A stretch of DNA of 64,000 bases, from contig NW_002060949.1 in assembly GCF_000150275.1 (NCBI RefSeq), positions 2,105,836-2,169,835 on the forward strand, written 5' to 3'. The translations under genes and the position numbers were made by a program. Positions 54,821-64,000 of this stretch are shown piece by piece (within the stretch, counting starts at the first letter, position 1; every line of letters begins with the position of its first letter). The notes below the pieces were generated by a model, which was not told where the DNA came from, searched no databases, and saw only the letters and a list, made by a program, of their open reading frames with translations. This DNA comes from Trichoplax adhaerens. Lineage: Eukaryota > Placozoa > Uniplacotomia > Trichoplacea > Trichoplacidae.

Positions 54821-57055
54821 AGCCCATTTCTATGTAAGTATAATCACGAAAGTGTATTCTTGGTTACAAAGTATAAAGCCTCATTAAAGCTACTAAGGAT
54901 AAGAAATACCAATTTTATGCGATCTGCTCTGTCCGCTCTTTGCAGCATTAATGTAGTAAAATGTTAGATTAATACTTAGCACTGTGCGATTCAACTGAGA
55001 TAATACTACGTAATTATTATCTAATCTATCTACAAACCTATCTATATGTATTTGATAAAAGAAATTTGGGGTGTATCATGATAAATAACGTAGAAGTTGA
55101 TATCAAGTTAGAATTAATCAAATTCGTGATGGATCTAGCATAACTATAGCATCGCTAATTGACTCTTAATGGAAAAATTTTACGATTTGTAAGAAATTTA
55201 ATTCTTCCTAGCCCTTTGTATGCTGTGCTACAGAAAGGTGATCTCACTACTTTTATTATTGAATTTATGGAAATAAGTGGTGTTGACAGTTATTGCATAA
55301 AGGTGGTTAAGGCAAATTGTGTAAATGTAGTTATGATACATTACACATAATTATAATACGTATATCGTAAAGGCTATGCGTACTTCTATTTAGTTCTTAT
55401 TTTTGCCGATAAACTATTTTATAAGTAGCTGATTAATACTTGCAGATGGTTTCTTGCAGCTAATTTAATTCTTATCAAGCGCTATATCAGTACAGAAATG
55501 CTGCATATTTTAACCTCTGATAATGTTTGACAATCACATTAGGAGTAAATATTCTAATTTTTCCATCCAGCTCAAAGCTATGCGTTCGGAGTGGGTTATT
55601 AGATCAATGTTGATGCAACTGATTGACAGTTATCCCACTACAATATTTTAATTAGAATCGTGTTGCATTATTTTCTGCTTAATAGTTCAGCATGGTATGC
55701 TACAATAACTTAAAAATTATTCATGGCAGTATTCATAGTGTGTACAGTGGGTGCTGGTACTAAGTACGTCTCTAGACCACAAAATAACAGTTTATCATGC
55801 AGTAATCGACTCAGTCTGTTTCATTCTAGTCGCATAATTGTATTCTATGTTCCTTTTTTAGCAGTGTAACTAGCATTTGCCAACGCACAGTATAGTACAA
55901 TGAAATCGATATTATAGATAACATATTAAATTAATATTTAAATTCAACTGAATTGTCAGGAATTGCTCATTGATTCACAGAGGAGGAAAAATCTTTTAAT
56001 GAAAAGATTTCATTTAAGATAATAAACATATCCTGGTGACTAAAATAATCAATCGATCGCGGGATAGAAAAATTTAAAATATTTATCGGCATGTTTACAT
56101 TTAATTATAGTAAAAATATCCAACGTTAAATTCTAATGTAGCTTGAGATAATGCCCTTAAAATTTTCATTAACTGATGTAATCATCGACATGCAATATAT
56201 AAATAATAATAAAATACTGTAGTACAGCCTCAAAATTACATTCCTATACGATAATAAATCTACCTCATACATAGATATTTCTACTACATTTATTACGCTA
56301 AGATTAGCTAACTATTTTAGGTTTGTTTATGAGTCAGTGATAAATTATACAGTAAACTAAAAAGTGTCAATATATTACGCGAAGTCTAACGAGCGAGGGA
56401 TCGACTAGTAATTTGGAACAATTGCATCATTTATCGTATCGGCCATTAGTAATTGAATGATCTTGTATCTACGATATTTATGCCGTACAAGGTGCCGGTA
56501 TCCTCACTCAGGATTTTAATATTCGCTGATTAACTCAACTTTCGAGCATAAACTAAATTTAATAACCAATTCTCCTTATCAGTGAGTAGATCCAGCAATA
56601 GTTATTGGTGTTGAACCATATCTTTATTAGGGATTAAATACAGCGATAATCTGTTGTTAACACCATAATATTACTTTGTTATACGTGTACATGAACATGC
56701 ATATGATTTCATTACCTAATGTCAGGTATTGTAAGATACGTTATCCATATTAATAGCAGTTTAAGCAGACTACAGTGGTATGAATACCTTTTTTTAAAAC
56801 TACATTGTAGCCAGCTCTACGTAGTTGCAGTTTTTTTTTACCTCGTATTACAACTTAGAATGATATATATGGCAACTTTTATAACTACTGTAATTAGTTA
56901 ATTTGGAAGAGGAATGCTCTCATACTAAGTGTTAGATATCTAATATACCTGACTGTAAATATTAACGGCATAAATGTGTGTATATGTAACGTATACAGGG
57001 GAAAAGAGTAGAGTACAATCAAAGTGTGAGCTATATTGTCCTAGTATCGATGATA

Positions 57056-57129
57056 TAAACTGTAACCATCAATTATGCATTTTGCCAACATCAAATGGAT
57101 TTCAAATGCACAACTTCATTAGCAGTTTA
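57056..57129 (-). promoter_or_regulatory. SECIS-like element in the 3' UTR of PRXL2C copy 1
   Basis: Read on the minus strand from 57129. The lower stem TAAACTG / CAGTTTA (7 bp) leads into the core ATGA (57119-57116) facing TGAT (57071-57068), the eukaryotic SECIS quartet. Above it is a 12-pair upper stem (AGTTGTGCATTT with AAATGCATAATT, two G-U pairs), then an AAA run (57102-57100), and a small CCA/TGG mini-stem, as in type 2 SECIS. The element starts 78 bases after the stop codon. It would recruit SBP2 and EFSec to decode the in-frame TGA at 59269. The element in copy 2 keeps the structure with paired changes. Structure was drawn by eye, not computed. Confidence 0.85.
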
Positions 57130-57206
57130 GTATTATCAGCACTTGGACATTTTAAGCTTTAGATAGCTATAACTAAGTTTTACCAGTAAATGCGGTCCTC
57201 CTTTGA

Positions 57207-60200
57207 TTAATGTTGAGTGAAATTAATGTTTGCTACGTTTGCTACAGTAAGCAATTTGTTTATCGGGGTGTGATCAAACGTTCCGATATCAGTATGGAAG
57301 TATTTCAAGATATTACCTGAAAATAGTAGAAGGCAGGAAAGTAAATATCTACTTTTCATGATTATAGAACTTTGATAATTAATTGATTTTAAAAACAAGA
57401 GTATTCTTAAAATTATGTTCGGATAATTAGAAATAATCTTCGAATAGAAAAGAGATTTATCGTATTTCAATAAATTCATAAAGCAATACTTACCAGGTCC
57501 GACTACAAGTTGTCCACCTTGCTGCGTAACTTTACCTTGAAATCTCATCGATTTGATACCTCTCCATATCGACTTGGCTAGGCCTGATAATTCAGATGAT
57601 TTGATATGTTCTGACCCTATATCAAAGATTTTTATTTTTCAATTTTATGACCCATATCGAGTTACTCAAGGGCTACTAGCTACAAATTAATTGTTTGCTT
57701 TGCAATGTCATTACTTGGTGCTGCATGTGCAAGGGTTGTTGCCATGCCTAATTTTGAATAGATGGTCCTCTGTGGATCGCAGTACATATCATGGTTATAG
57801 CCAGTTTCCTGACGAAATTTCTAGTTATTCAAAAGAAGGGCCATAACGGATTATTTAATTTGAGCGGTTTTCCAATTACAAATATGAGTTATATTTGTAG
57901 CATAGTAGGGAAATTATTTAAGAGGACGTTATTGGCTGGTCACCTTTATAAAGTTAGGCTTTCCACACCCAATTACTATAAGTCGAACGTTGGCTTCCTA
58001 TAAAATTATTCAACAGTAATGATAGTAGCATAAATTAACCTTAAGAAAAGCGTAAGACCTCTTAGAATACTTATATACACAGCAAGATTTTAATCGAAGA
58101 ATTATATTCTAGAATGCAAGAATGAGCAATTAGTTTTTGAAAATATACTCATCAGGACTCCTTCTGCATAATATTATAACCTAAGCTTCTTGCGTTGAAT
58201 TAATCGACTATGGAATCAAAACATTCGATACTCGTACACAATGATTATATTTCCGCATAGCATTTAAGGTAGTGATAAATTTAATATTAATATGATAACT
58301 GATAGCTAGGGTATTTTATCGTTTCTTTCACTGGATATTATGGTAATTTATATTTATAAATACTGAATTTTTAACAATCTTTATCATTTACTATCTTCAT
58401 TAAATTGATTTATAGCTCACTAAGAGCATAATATACATTAGTAAATTTCTGTAGATAAAAATTTTGTGGATATATAATCTTAAGAAAATATATAGAATAT
58501 TTTGATGTGAGAGCTTGCATCATTCCACCACGAACTGAGTTATCCTGTATTGGTTTTACTAACCGCTAAAGATTCTTGCGGTATTTTGGCCAAATCTATC
58601 CATAAAGTAGAAAGAAATGAAAATAAGATTTCAATATTATGATAATTACTGCACAGCGTTTGTGAATAGTTTCGACCATTATGTACGATAATAACAATTC
58701 ATGAATATTTGATATCCATAATTCTTTAATAGTAATTAAAATACTTTGATAATGATTTTTGTACAGTAAGTACTCGATATTGATTACAGCTAATTTAAAA
58801 TTTTAACGTTGTAATGATTGCCATTTTAAAAAACAAATCAAAAGAAGTTGGATAGGAAATGCCCTGTTATTATTATATAGTATATAGGATCAAAAATTAA
58901 TTAAGAGTGAAAGAAAATGTACAATAAATTATTAGCTAGATTCACACTTTAATTCATTTAATAGCATGTACGGTGTGCGCTAACTTAGAATTGTCATAGT
59001 ATCAAAATATTACTCTAATCAATAAATTAATTTATGTCACCAACAATTTAATACATCTATATATACCCTACTACAAATAAATCTGCAACAGCATATTAAA
59101 AGAGTATGCAGTAGGTTGAATTAACTCGTCCTAATTTCGGACTATATATTCATAAGAACTTATTTACAAGGTTATTTATAGGGAGTACGGAAAGGTTAGA
59201 AAAATAATTTAGTTTAGATTCGTGCTATCTCATAGATTTACCTTCGACATATTCTTTACATACGTATCAGAGGAAATGCTTTCCACGATATTTGTGTTCA
59301 TAAAGGAGTATAAATTATAAGAATTCTATCAATTTTTAGGATAGTTAAAGAATAATAACTAAACGAAAGTTTTAAATTAGCACAGTAAGATTAATCCGCT
59401 GCTTTAAAATATATAGTGTGTCGTTAATTTACATTACTTTATAGAGTAATACTAATACTAAGAATAAGGTCATTACAGGACACTGTATTAGACATTTATG
59501 TCTAGAATGTTCTGATAAATATTGATTTGATTTTTAACGCAGCTTACGTGCTTATCATATTTTGTTCTTAAAAGATGTCATATAAGGAAAGGGATGTAGT
59601 TAGTACCGTAAAATGTGATTCTATAGTGGTATAATTATAGAAGCTATCCGAAAGTGATCAAAACCGTATTTGAAATCGCAAAGAAGTCTAACTTCTACAG
59701 TAATAATTAATGTATTGCGCATAAGCCTTGTGCTTCGGTCTTACAGTTCTAAACTAGAGATTACTATACAGATACTACTGCCAGCAGAAGTTAAACTTAA
59801 TGATAAAAATTCTTGACGGATATCATCGTCACGAAGTCAGTGGATCACGAAAGTTGATAGACGAGGAACTACAAGAAAATTAAGGCTGATACAGTATTTC
59901 CAATGCAATTTACGTTCTATCGAAAGTTAATAGTGTATCCTATAACACCCCTAATCAGGCAAATATCGATAATATTATCGGTATAGAGAATAGAATTATC
60001 TTCAAACTTGGCGTATTCTTGTCTATCGTAAATAAATAGCGTATTCTACTGTACCTAATCAAGCAAATATCGATATACAGAACAGGGTTGTCTTCAGACT
60101 TGATATATTTTTGTCAAACTAAGTGAACTGGTTATGCCTTTAAGATTATAAATTTTAATTAGTATAATTGTCTCATCTGCAAGATTTGAAGCCTCAAGTG

Positions 60201-60832
60201 TTAGACTCATTGTCTATTTGCTGAAAGTAAACATCTTATCATTTTATAACTACCCTAGTTAATAATTATGATCAGCCAATGCTACAGATTATATGCTTAT
60301 TAATGGGGTAATTATTATTTTATTTTTCGGAAATTAGTGGTGTTCGCTAGACTCTATATATGATCTACGTATAGTGTATCTTTAACGGTTTAAATCACGT
60401 CTGACGTTTATTTTAGACTAGAGAGAAGTGTAGAACCAGTTTACCAGCATCGTCACTGTCTACTTTAGTAGTAAGATACTAGATAGTGTATAATGTATGA
60501 CATAAAACAGAGTGCAAAATAGTTATTTTGGATAAAATGGTATTTCGTGTTTCCTTTCAAAATTCAATTAGAGCGTATAGATAAGCAATCGTAATTTCAT
60601 ATCTTTGTATAGGATGTCTAAAGAAAGATTAAAGCAACATTTAACTATCTTAAGAGTGTAATAAACGTACACGAACGAAAACGATGATGCTTAACTGATC
60701 CCTGTAAAGATCTCCAAATTTTAGAGTAGCACCATTTTCGTCAAACACTGGTAATCCATCAATTTTGGACCATTCGAGTTGTTTCTCGTCTGTCACCTCA
60801 GCGGAAATTTGATTGGTGTCGACTCCTGCCAT
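57207..60832 (-). CDS. PRXL2C: PRXL2C/AAED1-like selenoprotein (SelU type), copy 1
   Basis: A thioredoxin-fold AhpC/TSA-like protein of 207 residues including selenocysteine. Exons: 60832-60671, 59278-59242, 58595-58564, 57997-57944, 57820-57715, 57616-57494, 57316-57207; total 624 bases, all phases matching. Recognisable against human PRXL2C: LPVFDENGATLKFGDLYRDQ, IIVFVR, HFL-TGA-YVCKEYVE, DLAKIPQE, EANVRLIVIG, DPQRTIYSKLGM, QQGGQLVVGPG and FDHTPINKLL. The codon for the first catalytic Cys of C-x-x-C is TGA (59269-59267), read here as Sec58 with resolving Cys61. A SECIS-like element lies in the 3' UTR. ATG 60832 is the first Met; an AG a few bases upstream could end a 5' UTR intron. A stop-based caller would end after VFVR or skip the 37-base exon. 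Substrate is unknown; the family is a presumed thiol/selenol oxidoreductase. Confidence 0.92.
59242..59278 (-). other. PRXL2C: 37-base exon with in-frame selenocysteine TGA
   Basis: Reads CAT TTC CTC TGA TAC GTA, then TGT AAA GAA TAT GTC GAA G, flanked by AG (weak pyrimidine tract) and GTAAAT. It enters in phase 0 after VFVR and leaves in phase 1 into DLAKIP, exactly as the alignment to human PRXL2C (HFLCYICKEYVED) requires. The only difference at the active site is TGA in place of the first Cys codon. Confidence 0.9.
59930..60130. repeat. Tandem duplication in PRXL2C copy 1 intron 1, about 104 bp
   Basis: CAAATATCGATA occurs at about 59960 and 60064. CTTCA.ACTTG..GTATT and TATTCTTGTC-like words follow in both copies. 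The first copy also contains the 14-bp palindrome CGATAATATTATCG. Confidence 0.7.
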
Positions 60833-62426
60833 TGCGGAAAGGCTGAAAATAGCCACACAATTTGATTTATTAACCTTGGGTCTACTCGTATATTGGACTG
60901 CAACTAATTAACGGATCAGTAATGCTGTCAAGTTGGTCCACTAAAGCTACACTAAACTCGTTTGGGTGCAACAAGTGGGGTGCAGGTACCTAGCCGACTA
61001 CTCGTATATTATACGTGTAGCCCCTCGCTCTCTTCGCTTTATAAAATCCTATATGCGTTCAGTATGAGGTTGACAAGGGACTACTTAAAAACCAGGAAGC
61101 TGAAATTGGCTTACCCGAATAGCTATCAATAGAACACCAACTGCGGGCATTCAGTTATTAACCTATTATGAGAATACAAGCACTAGATTATGCTCATACT
61201 AGAGGATTGTGATACAGTATACACTGTACTATATTTCAAGTTGAGAGATTTAATGCAGTATGGACAAGTACGCTGGCCGTGTGGATGGACCATTGTATTT
61301 TTTCTTGGCACTGTATAAGAGATTTTTTCGGTCCTTAATTCCTTTCATAGACACCCTTATATTGGATGATTGCTAGAGGTACTGATTTCATGCTATACAA
61401 GTAATACAACGGTTTCTTAGCATTCTTGAAAGGTTGTACGTAGTAATTATTGCATACATCTAACCAATTTACAGCTAAGCGCCTGGTTGTTAAAAAATTT
61501 ACTCGTGACGTAAATCGTAAACTTACGACGAGATCGAAGGGAATAAAGTGAAAGGTTATCACTGGCTGGTGTGACTACTGTAGGACATAATCGAGGGCAC
61601 ATACTGTAATACAGATGATGGTAGGGAGGGTTTTAAATTACCTTCAGTTAAGCAATTTGTTGTACCCATAACGGGAAGAGGTAGCGTCTTTTACCTCAAT
61701 TAATCGACTGTTAGCGAGAATGCTTAGGAGTGACCAAGGCTGATTTAAAAATTGTTGTTTTCACACATGTCCAAAAACCGGTGCAGTTGGATTCACTTTT
61801 TACCGTCTAATAACTACTTACGTTTTAATCATTCTTTATTAGGAATTAAATGTAGCGACAAGCTACTGTACTTATGCAAGCTATAATGTTTTTTTGGCTT
61901 TTATGCACACATAAAACACAATTTTATTCTTATGCGCGTATATTAGATAATCAATGCAAAGCAATTGTACTAGGATTTTTCCTGACTATATTTTAGATAT
62001 ACCACGTAGTGACGTTAATATTCTGTATATCTACATTTCAGCTAGGTCTAGAATGCTACAATTCATTTTTATCATATATTACAATGTAGAAGTATACAGG
62101 TATCAAACTTTATAAACATGGAAATTAAAACACAGAAGGGTACTTCGACTAAATATTAGCGATCTACTCTATTACTGCAAACATTAGTGTCGTAAATACT
62201 ATATATTGAACGTATATGAGATGAAAAGTTGACCAAAAGCGCGAGTCATAGTGCCCAAGAATTGATAATATAAACTACAGTAGTCATCGGTTATACATTT
62301 TGCCAATATCAAATGGATTTCAAATGTACAACTTCATTGGTAGTTTATCATTAACAACACATGAGCGTCCGCTTTAGGCAACAATAATCAAGTGCTGTAA
62401 GAGCAGTAAACTCAGTCTTTGATCGA
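60833..62426. other. Spacer between the two PRXL2C copies
   Basis: Carries the promoter side of copy 1 and the 3' UTR of copy 2 (SECIS-like element at 62270-62348). The sequence around 62200-62350 resembles that downstream of copy 1, showing that the 3' UTR was duplicated with the gene. An ORF at 61335-61562 (minus) has no recognisable features. No other gene is seen. Confidence 0.6.
62270..62348 (-). promoter_or_regulatory. SECIS-like element in the 3' UTR of PRXL2C copy 2
   Basis: Minus strand from 62348: lower stem ATAAACTAC / GTAGTTTAT (9 bp), core ATGA (62337-62334) facing CGAT (62289-62286), upper stem GTTGTACATTT / AAATGTATAAC, AAA at 62320-62318, and a loop nearly identical to copy 1. 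It lies 79 bases after the stop codon. Relative to copy 1, a G-C pair has become A-U and a G-U pair has become G-C in the upper stem, so the fold is retained. Confidence 0.82.
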
Positions 62427-63754
62427 TTAATGTTTTTTAAATTCAACATTTGCTACATCGGCCATACTGAGTAATTTGTTAATTGGGGTGTGATCAAATG
62501 TACCGCCATCAATATGGAGGTATTTCAAAACATTACCTGAAATAGTAGAAAGATCCGCATCATGAACATAGCAATTTGTCAATTTTACTCTAAGATGATA
62601 CATGATCGATACTATAGCTCACAATTAAAATTACGGTGGCATAGTTACGAACAATTGTTGAAAGAATTAATACAAATTCAACCTACCAGGTCCAACTATA
62701 AGTTGTCCACCTTGCTGCTTAACATCACCTTGAGAACTCATTGATTTCATAGTTCGCCATAACGAATTTGCTAAGCCTGATGCAACAGATGATCTGACAT
62801 GTTCTGATCCTATTGTCAAGATCAATTTCTTATTCGTCTATTTTATAACCCATATCTATGCTATTAGGCTACTTAAGGTTTACTGGCTATCAATTGATGG
62901 TTCACTTTGGTATTTTATTACCTGATGCTCCAGTAGAGAGAGTTCTTATCATGCCTAGTTTGGAATAGACGGTCGTCTGTGGATCGCTGTACATATCATG
63001 CTGATAGCCAGTTACCTTACGAAAGTTCTAGTTATTGTAGAAAAAATACGTGATAGCTTATCAAATTTGAGCCGTTCGTGAACAATTTGTACAAATTGAG
63101 TTACAGTATTACAAGAGCATAAGTTTAGAGGTGTTATTGATCAATCACCTTGATGAAAGTGTGTTTGGCACATCCAATCACAGCAAGTCGAACGTTGGCT
63201 TTCTATAGTAATGATAATATAATCTTTAGAGAAGCGAAGTTTGTTGCAATGTTCATAGGTAGCACAAGGCTTTCATTGGAACAGTAGCTCATGGTATGGA
63301 TGAGGAAGAAGCAACTGTTTTACGTTCCCCACGCTGATTAGTACACACAATACCAATTTACAAGCAATCTTTCGATCAATTGGTGGATAGTATTATCAAA
63401 AACACTTTCGATCTATTTCATGATAATCTACTTGTATCATTCATTTGTGATAAATGTGTTTGTTAGTTAACTAATGACTAGGATAGTTAATCATTTTCTC
63501 TTATGCAACACTATGATGGTTTATACTTGTAAACACTAAAGTGTTGTATTCATTTAATTATTAGAATACAGGACTCGCGTAATAGACTAGAAGCAAATTT
63601 TGTACCTATCAAATATAGAATTTCAGTCGATACATAATCGTAAGAATAAATCAAAAATATTCTAATCAAGTATTTACACTCTATTGCCAATAACTGGATT
63701 ATGCAATATTAGTTTTACTAACCGCTAAAGATTCTTGCGGTATTTTAGCCAAAT
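62427..63754 (-). CDS. PRXL2C: PRXL2C/AAED1-like gene, copy 2, 5' part beyond the window
   Basis: Exons visible: 63754-63723, 63202-63149, 63027-62922, 62809-62687 and 62536-62427, identical in length and phase to the matching exons of copy 1 (32, 54, 106, 123 and 110 bases). The product has DLAKIPQESLA, KANVRLAVIGC, DPQTTVYSKLGM, QQGGQLIVGPG and FDHTPINKLLSM. All exons are open, so it looks functional. The active-site exon and the N-terminal exon must lie above 64000; whether it carries TGA or TGC cannot be seen. The retained SECIS-like element predicts TGA. The two copies are clearly diverged, so the duplication is not recent. Confidence 0.88.
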
Positions 63755-64000
63755 CTATTAATAAAAAAGAAGAAATAAAAATGTGATTTTAAATACCAAG
63801 AGAACATTGCAGTGCATTTATGAATACAGTCTTTGCAATCACGTATAATAACTGTTATTGTTGAATACGAGTGTACTGTATATGTTTCTTCGACGACGTA
63901 AAAAATACAATGATTTCTATGCAGTCATTGTTTATCATTGATGAAAATTAATTTAAAATTTAATGCTGTAAGAATTGATATTTTTTTAAAGACAAATTAA

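Larger units (their letters stand above)
52852..57206. other. Intergenic region between CDC14 and the first PRXL2C copy
   Basis: Holds the 5' flank of CDC14 and the 3' flank of PRXL2C copy 1, including its SECIS-like element (57056-57129) and a two-copy tandem repeat (54590-54820). The ORF at 55159-55350 begins at TTG and matches nothing. No gene is seen. Confidence 0.6.

Noticed and set aside
57207-57548. 113-codon ORF at the PRXL2C 3' end
   Set aside because: It is two real exons read through the intron between them (57493-57317); only the exon parts are coding.
59267-59269. TGA as a pseudogene stop
   Set aside because: All seven exons are otherwise intact with correct phases, the TGA falls precisely on the catalytic Cys, and a SECIS-like element is present.
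60650-60856. 68-codon ORF as a short gene
   Set aside because: It is exon 1 of PRXL2C copy 1 plus read-through past the GTACGT donor; the first eight codons precede the ATG.
1-64000. CRISPR arrays, insertion sequences, prokaryotic operons
   Set aside because: The DNA is eukaryotic, and the tandem arrays have degenerate units without uniform spacers.

Overview
The window is eukaryotic and animal. It is AT-rich (roughly two thirds A+T by eye), its genes are broken by many short GT-AG introns, and it encodes metazoan proteins: an LDL/VLDL-receptor-type protein, an R-SNARE (VAMP), HPF1, a CDC14 phosphatase and PRXL2C/AAED1 (the SelU group). Short introns, compact exons and this gene set suggest an early-branching animal, most likely a placozoan such as Trichoplax or Hoilungia. 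That assignment is inference from style, not from a database match.

Layout. Plus strand: a GT-A-fold glycosyltransferase in six exons (54-1960) and an intronless VAMP (8785-9081). Minus strand, in map order: HPF1 (9937-12909, first exon not found), an 895-residue LDLR/VLDLR-like receptor (24762 down to 15208, 14 exons), a 499-residue CDC14 (52851 down to 42796, 16 exons), and two tandem copies of a PRXL2C-like peroxiredoxin-fold gene (60832 down to 57207, complete; 63754 down to 62427, 5' part beyond the window). I built the exon models by hand from homology, GT/AG sites and codon phase. In the complete models the phases agree at every junction and the coding lengths are multiples of three.

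The most striking content is the PRXL2C pair. In the complete copy, the codon for the first cysteine of the family's C-x-x-C site is TGA, in an otherwise intact reading frame. About 78 bases after the stop codon the 3' region folds on paper into a SECIS-like element (ATGA / AA / GA core, 12-pair upper stem, 7-bp lower stem). The second copy has a matching element at the same distance, with paired base changes that keep the stem. The gene is therefore best read as a selenoprotein (SelU type, Sec58) that ordinary gene callers would truncate, skip or split.

The rest is mainly non-coding: an 18-kb gene-poor stretch (24.8-42.8 kb), a 4-kb LDLR intron with two unexplained ORFs, and seven short degenerate tandem arrays. 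Most of these have unit lengths of about 100-145 bp and unrelated unit sequences. Short palindromic words around TACTGTAC/GTACAGTAC are conspicuously frequent between about 13 and 28 kb, and there are several perfect inverted repeats. The genes do not form one pathway; they are an ordinary set of neighbouring housekeeping and signalling genes.
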